Positions 1 through 11,456 of a DNA stretch of 64,000 nucleotides are shown piece after piece; position 1 is the first letter of the stretch; the number at the start of each line of letters is the position of its first letter. Where the stretch lies: contig JAKMXF010000055.1 in assembly GCA_024704765.1 (NCBI GenBank), positions 201,630-265,629 on the forward strand. The letters are read 5' to 3'. Under the pieces are notes generated by a model. The model was not told the origin of the DNA, searched no databases, and worked only from the letters and a program-made list of their open reading frames with translations. This stretch comes from Oopsacas minuta (Eukaryota; Porifera; Hexactinellida; Lyssacinosida; Leucopsacidae). The translations under genes were made by a program, and so were the position numbers.

Positions 1-19
1 GCCGCGTGCGCATATATGA

Positions 20-352
20 CTAGTCCACTACGACAAATTCTCCATATTCATCATCTTCATCGCTGGAGTGGATGTGTTTGATGAGATGATCTTTGCTGTT
101 ATGCAAGTAGACAACTTCTTGCTCCAAACCTATTAATTCATCTAGTAGGAGTGCCCGCAGCTCCAATAATGTCTCTAGTTCTGTTGTTTTTCGCATGCGG
201 CTATCTCTGCGATATTTATTCATTTTTATTTTTCTCCTTAGTTTTTTTAGCTCTTGTTGTTCAGGTTTGGAGACATTTTTGTATTTCAATTTCTTATTTA
301 GTTCTTTTATGTCTAGGCTTACTATTTCTGCTTCCGTTATATTGCTTGTCAT
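20..352 (-). CDS. Small Maf-like bZIP transcription factor
   Basis: A complete 110-residue single-exon ORF. Residues about 8-35 resemble the extended homology region of Maf proteins (EIVSLDIKELNKKL against the Maf pattern of a Ser-x-Arg-Glu-Leu-Asn stretch). A basic stretch follows (LRRKIKMNKYRRDSRMRK), then a leucine-rich heptad region to about residue 85. The C-terminus is short and acidic (SSDEDDEYGEF) with no activation domain, as in small Mafs. Family members bind DNA as dimers in the nucleus. In the basic region the residue aligned with the invariant Asn is Met, and the usual Ala-Ala pair is Arg-Arg, so DNA recognition may be altered. Assignment to the bZIP fold is firm; assignment to Maf rather than another divergent bZIP class is less certain. 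Confidence 0.72.
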   Translation of the reverse strand: MTSNITEAEIVSLDIKELNKKLKYKNVSKPEQQELKKLRRKIKMNKYRRDSRMRKTTELETLLELRALLLDELIGLEQEVVYLHNSKDHLIKHIHSSDEDDEYGEFVVVD

Positions 353-2626
353 TTTCCCTGAATAAATGTTGTGTTAATTCTTATTATTTGGATATATTGT
401 TGTATTTAAAAAGATTTATGTTCTATTTATACACATCGATTCAATATGCTTAACACGTTATGTTAATAAGTGATATGTTGTAATAGAATACTTTTCACAT
501 GATTATTCTGATTTAATTTTAATGAACTAGAACTATTGCCTATTAATACTCTTTAAATGTATAATTATTGTAAATTACAAACCAATTCGAGAAGTGATTA
601 TTTATTGTATTTTACCTACACTTATTGGATAGAAATGCATAACAAAGTTCTTGTAAATTCGAGAACTTTCATTTGTAATTTATTTCTTCTTATGAGAATT
701 CTTAAATAAATAATTCTGGTACTATTAATTAACAGATTATGAATATGCGAATTATGACCTAAATTTTAGGAAAAGGTGATGGATTGCGTTCCCTTTTAAC
801 AATTAGAATGACCATATGGCAATCATAGACCCTCTCCCTTCTATCCTGTGTAGTATATGGTGTTTTAAAATCAGAGCAGAGTATTTCCTGAATAATGAAG
901 GTTATTGCCTTTATTTGCTAATATTCAGTTGAAATATTGTTTGCCAACAGAAGTTCAGGTTCCGTTCACTCTCCGTACAAGTAATAGGATAATTCCATTT
1001 ATCAATTCAATATTCTTTAAAACTAAACCAGTTTGTGATATCATTGTGATCTGTGTAAATAGGCCGAAGTTTCTGTATCATCTACCATACAGGACTAATA
1101 TCGAAATAAACTATAAGACAATCAACACTATTATACTACTTCTCATCGAATCGCCTAGAACCCTCTAAACCAGTGATCCGCGGATCCTTTAAATTGAACA
1201 TAAGGGGTCCGCTACCCTAAACTATACTTCTATAGTTCCGTCTTGCTATATTCTTCATTCATTTTGTATGGCTCTGGTTTACAAGTATGTAGCAGCATGA
1301 AATTTACTTACAGCGCTACATTACTTTTATTATTGCCTTTATCGCATCAATTATAACGCAATTCAGCTGAACATCCTAAAATAATAAATAGAGTTACGTA
1401 ATCATTTGTTTAATTTATAAAAAATGCGCTATACATATTGACTCAAATATCTCTCGTTCAAGGACATTTGCATTTGAAAATATAAATGTGGAATGGGGGT
1501 TATTAGGAGATTCACCGGCCTGACCTCCCCACTTATAAAGGTTCTACTGTACTCTATATTTTATATATCTTTGAATTCCTTTACAAGCTGAAATGAAAGT
1601 TTTTGCAGTTGACTTTTGGAAAGATTGTATTTTCATAGCATTAGTTAATTTATATTAATAATTTCTTATTGAACAGTATGTTTGAATATTTAGACATTTC
1701 CGTTGTTGTAGTGCCATCTGTTCCTCCTAATTTAGTCCCCCGGACTTCTGGCACTAAGGCAAGATGTCCCTGTACCAGTTAGATTTGCCCAAAATAACCT
1801 GGATATTATGTTATATTCTAATGATAAATAATTAATCATAATTCATAACAAACTAATAACAATAAATAATCGTACTACTTCTGAAATTCCTTTCTATACT
1901 CTATAGTACGAGTAAAACCTATTCCAAATTCAGGTATTTCTAATCAGTTTGGTACTACGACCTTTCTCTGCCATCTCTTCGTGCACTCTCGACGTGGCTT
2001 TTTTGATGGCGGGAACAGAGTCATGTTCAATTGTTCTAGACAGCTGCGTAGAAATGTTCGTAACTTTTTCGACGAATAACTCGGCGTTCGTTTTTGGAAG
2101 ATTTTAAAGGATAGCGTTTAAAAGCTGCATGTTCGTATATCTGATCATACAATATATCCAACATTATTGTAGAGAAATGAATACAAGAAATTTAGTGACT
2201 ACAACTCATATTCATTGAACACTAGTATATACTACAACCGGTGAGTGTTGAATGTTATCGCAAGTTTCAACATAGATTTATCAAGTAAATATCTCTGTGG
2301 CATTTATAATATCAACCACAACAAGTATTACAGTGGCGTTTCTAGGCTTTTGATTAGGAGTGTGCTAATTTATATGAGTTGACATTGAAATTAAAAAGAT
2401 TTCGTCAGACTATATTCACTATAATAGTACTTCTCTATCAATGAAGGGCAGGGAAGCACTCGATTTGATTGTAGGAACCACAGAATACTTGATTTTTAGA
2501 CAACAATCTCTGTCTAAATCTTTATCAACTACTATCATTGTTGTTCAAGGGTTGTGCTCGAGCACCCATTGCGCGCTCCTGGATAGTGAATACGCCACTA
2601 AGTATGTACAGTTGAAACCGGTGTCA
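353..2626. other. Intergenic, no gene seen
   Basis: AT-rich sequence with short ORFs that show no recognisable domain. Positions about 1730-1762 hold one inverted copy of the 32-bp unit that forms the tandem array at 2627. A pogo-like end fragment (GGTTCTACTGTA) sits near 1541. Nothing else can be supported. Confidence 0.5.
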
Positions 2627-2755
2627 TAGTGCCACAAGTCCGGGGGGACATCTGACCCTAGAGCCAGAAGTCCGGGGGAGACAGCTGACTCTAGTGCCAT
2701 TAGTCCGGGGGAACTCCTTTCCCTAGTGTCAGAAGTCAGGGGGGACAGCTGACCC
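2627..2755. repeat. Four-unit 32-33 bp minisatellite
   Basis: Four head-to-tail units begin at about 2627, 2659, 2692 and 2724. Each follows the pattern TAGTGCCA-x-AAGTCCGGGGG, then a short CAGCTGACCC-type tail. Units differ by a few substitutions. A single unit in the opposite orientation lies near 1730-1762. The G-rich strand is uniform across the units. Confidence 0.8.
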
Positions 2756-3164
2756 TCTCACACAGTATCAAGCTATTATTGAATAATAATTTTAAACCTG
2801 TATTTCTGAGTTCTGCCTTAGTAATCATCAGATCGGTATCAAGCTCATAATTTTATCACTATTTACTACTGCCTTATTCAGTGATGAGACTTCAATTAAC
2901 ATGGTTTCCGCTCGTATTGATAGCCAGTTTAAGAAGTTATGTAAAATTTTCGGAAAGGTGAAAGGCATAGCTATGTAAAAGCAAGATTAAATTTAGCTGC
3001 ATACCATGCAGGTCCTTAAAGACCTATGATGTGTAGCAATCGTACTTTGGGTAAATTTTTACGCAAATACCCAATTCATGGACAGATAGAAAGCCTGGAT
3101 AAAGACTGGACATCTTAATAAAATTTTCAGAACCTATACTGTCCAGGATAGACAATTGCAACCC

Positions 3165-3260
3165 TAATTCACACCTGTGTAAACGGTTTGGGGGATTCTC
3201 GCCCCTAAATCGCTAGCGTTTTGTGGACCCCTGGATCCCTAAAACGGTAGCGAAATAGAG
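3165..3260. repeat. CGCTAGCG-containing repeat, left copy
   Basis: The stretch contains CTAAATCGCTAGCGTTTT followed by a related CTAAAACGGTAGCG block. Similar blocks recur at about 7965-8165 on the other side of the Ginger-like transposon. The palindrome CGCTAGCG is the core of the family. It ends about 20 bp before the transposon terminus. Confidence 0.55.
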
Positions 3261-3825
3261 ATTAATAAAGGGATACTGGGCCGTTGCATAGATTAGTGAG
3301 GCACGTAGAATATTGAGGCACTGTCTACATAGACCATGGATGAATATCTACTGTAGAATATTGAGGCACGGTAACAGAAGGAGAAACTATATACATAATA
3401 TGTAGTTATCATTATGCGGTTTATTTGTAGTATTGACGTAATAATGACTTGACACATTTGTGACCAAGATAGCTTTCTCGAATTCGCATATAAATTGTAA
3501 ATTATTTTCAAGTAACAATAAAGATGGAAGTATTTTATGAAAAAATTGTAAAGTTATAAAAGATGGAACATATCCTGAACCTGACGGAGTTTCCTCTGCA
3601 AAAAAAAGATGGAATTTTAGAAGAAAAGTTTCACGATATTTCTCGGTAAAGATAACAAACTTTACAAGATAAAACCTCAATATTATTTATAATCTACAGT
3701 TGTGTTCGCCAAATGGCAAGTGGTACCTTGCTGAAAATTTGCTGACAAATAGGCGATCACTACTGTATATAAATATTTAAGTTATTGATGCAATATCATA
3801 TGAACAATTATTTAGAAAGTGGACA

Positions 3826-5620
3826 TCAATGGTTCAACAGTTGATTTGGAAGTCCCGTTAGAAACGGAAAATGATCATATAATCAAAAAACATCATGATC
3901 AAGTTGGTCACCCTGGAATCAATGCCACTGTTGATTCCATACATCAACAATATACATAGAAAGGCTTATATACACATATCATTGATTATGTAAGTACGTA
4001 ACTTACTTGAGTACAGTTCATTCTCAATATTTCCGAAATTGAAGGAATAGTATTATTATTACTATGAATATTTTGTTATTATTGAGAGTTGAGAAACTTG
4101 TATGCTTCCCTAAAATCCTTTTTCTTAAATTCAGAGTACATAATTTGATATTCATTGAATATTTAATATACTAGGTGGCTTCCTGTAAGATATGCCAAAT
4201 GACAGCAACAATTCCAAAATCAACCAAGAAACTTCAACCCATTCAACCTCCTTCTAGAACATGGAAACACTTAGGCATGGACTTGATTTGTGACCTCCCT
4301 GTGAGTTCCGAAGGATTTAAGCATGTTCTTATCAAAGTTTGCTACTTAAGCATGTTCGTAGTTGTAAGACCCCTTAAGAGGAAAACTTCTGAAGAAGTTA
4401 TTCAAAATCTTCAAGATATCTATGCTACAATGGGATTACCGGATATTATTCAACATGACAAAGGCTCGGAGTTTACAATCAGTTTAAGTGATATTAGAAC
4501 TTAATATATCTGAAATTGCTTAATTAATTAATATATTTTCTTTAGATGTTTCAGGAATTCCATTGCAAACTACACATTGACAACCGTAGTACTAGAGCTT
4601 ATCATCCTATGGCTAACGGTTTGGTAGAGGCACACAATAAAATCTTGAAAACGTAAGTTATAATTCCGAAGATTAGATCGGCAAGTTACTCAGTGTAATA
4701 AAGATATTGAATAACTATTACTTATTGATCTTAGGAAGTTAACAAAGATGGAAGTCCAGACAGGCAATCACTGGTCCCAATTACTCAAGCTCGCATGTCT
4801 CACTATGAATTCTACAAAGAAGAAGTCACATGGACAAACTCCTTTTAATGTAAAGTGGGGACGGGAGTGAAAACATGTGGATCTGTTGTCTACATATCCA
4901 AACCTGGCTATTGATCCTATAGAAGACTTTGAACATGAAGACGCTATATTTAGAGAAATTCTATCGCAGCAATCAGAAAATGACTATATAGACGATCAAG
5001 ATGAATTTTCCCCGCCATGTTCTGAGCCAGGAGAAGAATTAAGCTGTATCTATGAGACTCGAGACACGCGATTCAAATCAGCTGCAGAGGATATCCATTC
5101 TGAACAACTCAGACAAAAACTGCAATATGATAAAAAAGTCAATACCAAGGGGTGAGCTTTCCTACAATTTCTTGATATTAGTGTTATATCTAACCCATTA
5201 AATTTAGGTCTTCAATAAAGATAGGTGATAGGGTCATTTACACAAACATGAACAAATTTAAACGGTTGCCAAACACGAAAAATAAACCAAAATTTTTGGA
5301 CCTCAAACAGTCTGTAAAGTCACTGAGAATCACATTACTATTTGTGAAAATATCTCAGGAGCTAAGAAAAACAAAAACATACCAATTGACCTCGTTCGTT
5401 TGTATGCAGAACGAAAACCAAAATCCCTCAGACAAGCTAACCCAATGGGAATTAATCACATTTCTTCCAAGGTATACGAGTTTATTGGATAAATCCTGAA
5501 ATTATCACAATTACTTACATACTTTAGATATTGCAACGAAAACTTTATGGATTTCTAGAGAAAGAATACTTCATCACCTCAATAATTTCAAGGTTTGTAC
5601 ATTTGTATTCAGTAGATCCT
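3826..5620 (+). pseudogene. Ginger integrase/transposase (decayed, multi-exon)
   Basis: Homology runs in order through five or more exon-like blocks. The HHCC zinc domain starts at about 3880 (HHDQVGHPG) and ends after an intron at 4175 (CKICQ). The rve core follows, with the first Asp in GMDLICDLP, the second in QHDKGSEF (about 4455), and the Glu in NGLVEAHNK (about 4620). A region ending in a GPY/F-like stretch follows (KIGDRVIY, about 5215). Introns have GT/AG edges near 3990-4174, 4495-4544, 4653-4734 and 5153-5207. Breaks are a TAG near 3958, a TGA at 4868-4870, and a frameshift around 5300 where homology moves to another frame. The DDE triad is complete but the gene cannot be read through. 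Confidence 0.78.
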
Positions 5621-6589
5621 CACTAAATAATTAAAGAGTTCCGAATAGGTTTAGTATGAAATATGAAAAAAATCAAGAGTTTAATCCGGCCTGGCAGATG
5701 CGGCCAGGCATTTGTTCTACCACTTGTATTGCCTCCACCGGGCTTGTGTTTGAATATATTTTACTCATTTCTAATCTAACTTTAGATAGTTTTGAAATAA
5801 AATATTGAGCGACACACCTACTTAACACTACTGCATGAGGAACTTCATAAAATCTCAACATATTCCACACCTATACCTGCAATACTCTCCTGTTTGAATT
5901 CCTACTCGATTGCAAAGAATACGAAATAGTAAGTTTGATTTCTTGGTATTTGTATAATTACACGAAGTATAGTGTTTTCTCAAATCTATTGTTAGTGAAA
6001 TACGCATAATAAATGATGCAACAATGATGCAACAATGACATATACACATTGTAGTTCTTTCTCTTGAACATTCTGTATATGAATTCATTAGTATTCAGCA
6101 ACAAGAGAAATTTGATACATGTTTAGTGAAGAAATATACAAATGATTGTCTTATTCCAATACAGCGATCCCAATACTATTTTTATTTTTTGAATACTTTT
6201 AATCATGAAAATATGTATATTATTCCCAATAGAGCGGAATCAAAATTAATGATTTTATTGAATTATAGAAGAGAGATATTACTGACACTTTACTCAATTG
6301 GACGACAGAGTTATATCCTCATTTTACAAACACCCAAGCTGACAAATACACACACAAAGTAGTGTTCTTTCTAGTAAGTTGATCCAAATTTGCATTTAGC
6401 ATAGAGTATATACATCCATATTGTAATAGTTATAATGATAATCTGTTAGGCAATGGAGTCTTAAATTTGATATTGTTGCAAACATTCCCAGAAAGCATCT
6501 CTACCTATATCCCTTTATCTGATTCAAGTCCAATCATATCTGTGGTCAATGAAGAATAGCTTCGTGATAAATGCAAGTTTCTGGGACTG

Positions 6590-7069
6590 GTGTTTATATC
6601 CACCATCAAGCAACCACAAAACCTAGCCGGACTGTCACTCAGTAAATATACACCATGGGAAACTGAAAGAATAGTCGGTGATGGGAACTGTCTTTTCCGA
6701 TGTATTTCTAAAATATTAACTGGTGACCAGACAAGTCACTTAGAAATTCGCTCTACGATTGCACACTTTATCGCCAGTGAGGGAGTAACTAGAATTGGTT
6801 GGTATTTTAAACAGAAATTAACTAATCCTTGTAAGTACTTCATGAATGAACATCTTGTGTCTCAAGAAGGAACTTGGAGTAGCGATGTGGAAATGATAGC
6901 ATTGTCTAATATTCTTGACGTCGATGTGTATGTTGCAAACAACTACTATGGAAATCAAGGCAACTTAACTCGAGAAGTTCGCTGGAGCTTGCTCAGAGGC
7001 TCTAAGAAACCAACAACCGCACTTTACATTTGTAATTATTGTAATCATTATGAGCGGTCACTTCTATGA
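6590..7069 (+). CDS. OTU-family cysteine protease inside the Ginger element
   Basis: An open frame of 159 residues. The catalytic cysteine box is GDGNCLFRCIS (residues about 30-40) and a histidine near the C-terminus (NHYE, about residue 154) fits the second catalytic residue. The spacing fits a compact OTU domain of about 130-150 residues. OTU enzymes cleave ubiquitin or related chains. The start is uncertain: the frame opens on an ATA/GTG region without a strong ATG, and a short upstream exon may exist. It lies between the integrase and the right terminus, on the same strand, so it is cargo or a second protein of the transposon. It has no stop or frameshift, unlike the integrase. Confidence 0.75.
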   Translation: MFISTIKQPQNLAGLSLSKYTPWETERIVGDGNCLFRCISKILTGDQTSHLEIRSTIAHFIASEGVTRIGWYFKQKLTNPCKYFMNEHLVSQEGTWSSDVEMIALSNILDVDVYVANNYYGNQGNLTREVRWSLLRGSKKPTTALYICNYCNHYERSLL

Positions 7070-7656
7070 TTGAGAGTTCCACACCTACTTATGGCGAAAC
7101 TTCAGAAGAATCAACAAATATACAAGAATGAAGAAAATACAATTAGTCATTATTTTGTGCTAGTATCAAGTTTTTATGTGTTAGTAGAGTAATATCATAA
7201 ATTGCAAGATTATATTCTAACCATGTAATAACAAGTTAAATTTTGTTCATTACAGTATAACTTTCACTAATGTGAACGTCAGAAACCATCAAAATTCGTT
7301 TATCTTATCCAAAGTTTGTATTAACCATAGTGAAATCAGTTGGAAAGTATTGAAAGACCAAATTTTGGAAAATTACTTGCTTGCTTAGCCAGGAGATTCG
7401 TATTGACTGCGTTTGTAATAATAATTAATGAGGTTTCGCTGTACACGTATCTGTTGTCAAAAACAGGTATATTTTCAAGTCATGATTGAAATACGTAATT
7501 ACCATTAATGAAAGAAAACCGCATGATGACAACTACATATTCTGTATATAGTTTCTCCCTCTGTTACCGTGCCTCAATATTCGACAGTAGATATTCATCC
7601 ATGGTCTATGTATACAGTGCCTCAATATTCTACGTGCCTCACTAATCTATGCAACA

Positions 7657-8578
7657 GGGCTCCAATCTGAAGGCAAGCCTCACTACCTCCCAGATTTTGG
7701 GTTGTGTCTTTGGAAGCGATATCTAATTGTTATTTGGTGAGAAGGATTTTGATCGAATTAGCTAATGGTAGCTCATTAAATTTGAGTATTGGTGGATTAT
7801 ATTCACTATTCTTTCCGTTGTTCAGGATTTTTTCCTTGGATTCACGTCAATATAAGTATATATAACTTCAAAACACACAGACAAACATCTAAGAGGTAGT
7901 GAGATATTCCAGCAACATCCAAGAGCATAATTAACACCAAAAATCCAAGGTCAATTTCTTAGCATAGAACCGAGGATCCCCATAACACTAGCGTTTTGGG
8001 GATGGGGATCCCTAAAACGCTAGCGATTTAGAGACGAGGATCTCCAAATCGCGCTTACACATGTATAAGCGCATTTTAAGGACCCTTGGGCACCAAAATA
8101 CTAGCGATGTAGGGACGGGAATTCCTAAATCGCTAGCGTTTTATGTGTGGTGGCCTTAGCTTAAATCGCCAGTTTTGGTGACTCTAGTGATTTGGGGTTC
8201 CAGTTTTATACATTTCACAAAAATAAAAATAATCCCTTTCAAAGAAAATATGCCAACCAGTCTGAAAATGATCTATCATATTCTATTATGTGTAATCCAC
8301 CTAATGAGAATTGATTGAAACTTCTCAAACAAAGATATTTAATTGAGGGTCCAATTTCAAAAATGTCGCCCAAATTTTTGACAGATTTTTCAAATTTTAT
8401 TTTCTTGAAACTATCATGTGGAATGCGTTGTAACTTTTAGGTTGCAGTGTGCAAAGTTTCAAACAAATCGAAGATGGTTAGTAAAATTCATCCATTGTCA
8501 CTACAACACAGTTGGCAAATACAGGCAGTTTGGGGAATTAGGCATGTAGGTAGCACCATTTGTTTGAAATCATGTATA
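7657..8578. other. Intergenic with CGCTAGCG repeats
   Basis: No gene is seen. About 7965-8165 holds several alternating blocks of CTAAATCGCTAGCGTTTT-type sequence in both orientations, related to the copy at 3165-3260. The remainder is AT-rich single-copy-looking sequence. Confidence 0.5.
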
Positions 8579-9841
8579 CAGGGTGACAATTAACTTCTGA
8601 TACACGGATATACCCTGGTTTTTCCTAAACTAGTTATTCTTTCAATCTTAAAGCATATTATAATAAATCTTCCTATCCAAATCTATTCGATATAACCGCC
8701 TTTTGCCTTTACTACAGCTTTAAGTCGTCCTTGAAACCGTTGGACAGATTTACGGAGTTCTTGCGGAATTATCTCTCATTCGGTAATCAAAGCCTTCCGC
8801 AGAGATTCCAAATTTCTATGTGGAGTAGCGCAGGCTCTGTTCTGTAAAGTCCCCAGACGGGATAGTCAAGTCGATTCAAATCCGGACTTGAAGGAGGCCA
8901 TTCTTCCTTGGACAAAAAGTCAATATTTTCCCCTTTTTAAAATCTAGGATTGAGTTGCTTTCGAGGCATCCGCTGGCGCAGAGTCCTGATGGAATATCCA
9001 GGGTGTGTTTTTGAACAAGGATGAACCAGCAGATTTGATTATATGCTTAAGAGTCAACTCTCTATATGTTTGCAAGTTAATTATGTCCGAGAATCTGCGG
9101 ACACTCCAGCCCAGACCATCACAGAAAGCGGTTTTTGCAAACGATCGATGAATTTAATTCTCTCAGGGATGTCTTTGCATGACGACACAATAATTCTATC
9201 ATTTTGACGGTTAGTTGCTTCTTCTACCGTGAAAATCCTTTCGTCCGAAAGCAATATCTCTTCATAATCTTCATTTACGAGGTGCCGCAGAAGCCTTTTG
9301 CACCTTTCAACTCTTTTTACCCGAAGAGTGGGAGTGAGATGATGAACTGTTTGCTGTTTGAGTGATTTAAGTCCCAGGTCCTCATGTATCACCTTTCGCA
9401 ATGTTTCGCGATTACAGAGTACTCCTTTGCCATCTTCCGGATTGACCGCCTGGGATTTCGGCGGATTTTACTGCGGAGTTTTTCCCTTAGTGCTCTCGTA
9501 CGAACTGTAGTCGCTCGGCCTGAACGAGGCTTGTCCTTCACACTTTTGGTACCGTTATATCGTTTAATAGTACGATAACTGGATAATCTGTTGATCTTTC
9601 CACTTTTTCAAAATCTCGCTCTGTGAGCTCCCGGTCATAAATAATGAGATAATTTTTGACCTCTTCACTTCCATGTTGAAATTTCTGATTTTATACGTAT
9701 TTAGATTTAGATTTAGATTACTGTTTGAGCATAACAGGAAGACATATATGTTAGAATATAAATGATAGAAATGGTAATATAATAAATTTGGAACGTATCA
9801 GAACTATTGGAACTATGTATCAGAACTTAATTGTCACCCTG
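8579..9841 (-). mobile_element. Tc1/mariner-like element, inactivated
   Basis: The terminal inverted repeats are about 27 bp and begin CAGGGTGACAATTAA. They are flanked by TA on both sides (8577-8578, 9842-9843), the usual Tc1/mariner target. The 1,263-bp length is typical. The transposase is on the minus strand: a helix-turn-helix start near 9675, a GRATTVR stretch near 9510, then the ORF at 9081-9401 with a first-Asp region (LLSDERIFTVEEATNRQNDR) and SVMVWAGVS. It then decays through stops toward the PPSSPDLN motif near 8890. At least three frameshifts or stops make it non-coding. Confidence 0.85.
9081..9401 (-). pseudogene. Transposase fragment (IS630/Tc1/mariner DDE)
   Basis: The largest open piece of the transposase in the 8579-9841 element. 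It covers the end of the DNA-binding domain and the start of the catalytic core, including the first Asp (LLSDERIF). The N-terminal part continues in another frame upstream (about 9410-9675) and the second and third acidic residues lie in broken sequence downstream, so no functional product is expected. Confidence 0.75.
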
Positions 9842-11456
9842 TATATATAGTAAATGGATGCAAAGATATCGATTGGAAAAGCCAAAATTTATGCAAGATT
9901 ATACCTTCATACAGTTTAGCGCGATTTCATAAAAATGTACAACATTTGACGTTTATAGTTCGATAAATATCTGAATTTTGTAAACTCATGTTATAAAAAT
10001 GAATTAATAATGTGTGAAATTCAGATAAATCTGAGTTTCCACTGATATATCTTCACGCCATTGTATTATGAGAACATCATAACGATGTTAGATTAGAATA
10101 TGTAATGGTAAGGTAAATTAGCTGTTAGAAAATCAGAAGAATAGTTCAATGGAATGCGGATACAATTCTTTTTCTTAATTTGTAAACATACTCATATACT
10201 TTCCAGGTTAATCACACGGACACTATGTTGAATTGCCAGCTTGGTAAAAATTTGTAAATGAATAGAACAATTCTATACTTATTCTAACACAATTGGCTCC
10301 AAAATTATACTAATTTGACCAATAAATAACAATCTATATCCAATTTTATCCTATAGTATAAAATGTAAGGCACACTAAGGTGAAAATATCGTAGTTTCTC
10401 GATATAATTACGTATATATGAAATGAACTTAATTTCCAGGAAAGTTGTCTAAATCTGATAAGGTTACTAATGTTTGATAGGAGACAATTTCTAATGTTTC
10501 AGGAATACGACCATCCCGAAATTACGACTATATTCTTTGGTCCCATGGGTGGTCGTAATACTGACAAGGGGGGAACGTGTTAAGTGGTGGTCAGGCCATT
10601 GGCTTGATCTATTGTAAAGTGGTCAGGCCCGGACCAACAATTAAATAGGCCAATTCCAAAAGTAGTCAGTCCATGGCCTGACTGGCCTAACCGTTTGCGC
10701 CGCCCCTTTAAGAAGTTCCACTGTATTAAATTCGAGTGCAGTATATGTATACCCGCTTGCGGAATGTGTAAATCCGCATGCGGGATAAGAACTAACTTTG
10801 GGAGAGGATCAAATTCGAATTTTTGATGTTGTGGAATGAATATTTGCACTAGTTACAACACATTTCAATTGGGAGGGAAACGGTGTCTTTATTTACCAAT
10901 TTTTTGATGTTTGAATAGGTTACATTTGCACAAGTTCCTCTTGCGGAATTAGATATTTATTCTGCCCATAACTCTGTGGAGGGTAAAAGCTCAACTCGCG
11001 TAAATCCCCCACATAAGATCCCAGATTATGGACGTCGCCAGGGGGGGGTCATAGGGGCAATGCTCCCCCCAGATAAACTATACACCAGACACCTTGGCCT
11101 AATTTCATGAAGCTACATTGAATTGTTACCTGCTCCATAATAAATTATATACACACTAAGATGCGTAATTAGGAAAGAGTGACTTATTTGTGTTTCTTTG
11201 ACGTAATCAAATATTCATTTATTGATTATAGTATTCGTACTTGCTAACACTCTCAGGAAATCCCCGGGATTTGGCAAATTAAATTACTAAATATATTATG
11301 AGGGTTTGTTAAGAATGAGTATTCCACATGTTTACTACAATTAGGTTTTGAGCAAAGGTGATTACTGGTCTGGTTTAATTAAAACATTTTTGATTTCATA
11401 ATCCAATTTCTCTGAACATTTCAAAATATTATCTTCAATTCAACTTTACTTTTTAG
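9842..11456. other. Intergenic upstream of UNC45
   Basis: No gene is seen. About 11028-11110 holds GGACGTCGCCAGGGGGG, the end sequence of the hAT-type family found complete at 18595-19455. The bases directly before the UNC45 ATG (CTTTACTTTTTAG) look like a 3' splice site, so a 5'-UTR intron may end there. Confidence 0.45.

Larger units (their letters stand above)
3282..7656. mobile_element. Ginger-type DNA transposon, 4.4 kb, 139-bp TIRs
   Basis: The ends are inverted repeats of about 139 bp (3283-3421 and 7517-7655) that differ at only a few positions. The outermost bases read YGTTGCATAG. The element is flanked on both sides by GGGC (3278-3281 and 7657-7660), a 4-bp target duplication as expected of integrase-type (Ginger) elements. 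Within each terminus the block AGAATATTGAGGCAC occurs twice, probably as recognition sites. It carries a broken multi-exon integrase gene (3826-5620) and an intact OTU-domain ORF (6590-7069). There are no LTRs or reverse transcriptase, so it is not a Gypsy retroelement. Confidence 0.85.

Noticed and set aside
151-453. Plus-strand hydrophobic ORF of 100 codons
   Set aside because: It is antisense to the bZIP gene and its hydrophobicity comes from complementing Lys/Glu-rich codons.
3387-3680. Minus ORFs at the left end of the Ginger element
   Set aside because: They overlap the terminal inverted repeat and have no homology or codon signal.
4175-4504. Gypsy LTR retrotransposon integrase
   Set aside because: No LTRs, reverse transcriptase or RNase H are present, and the copy sits inside inverted repeats with a 4-bp duplication, so a Ginger DNA transposon fits better.
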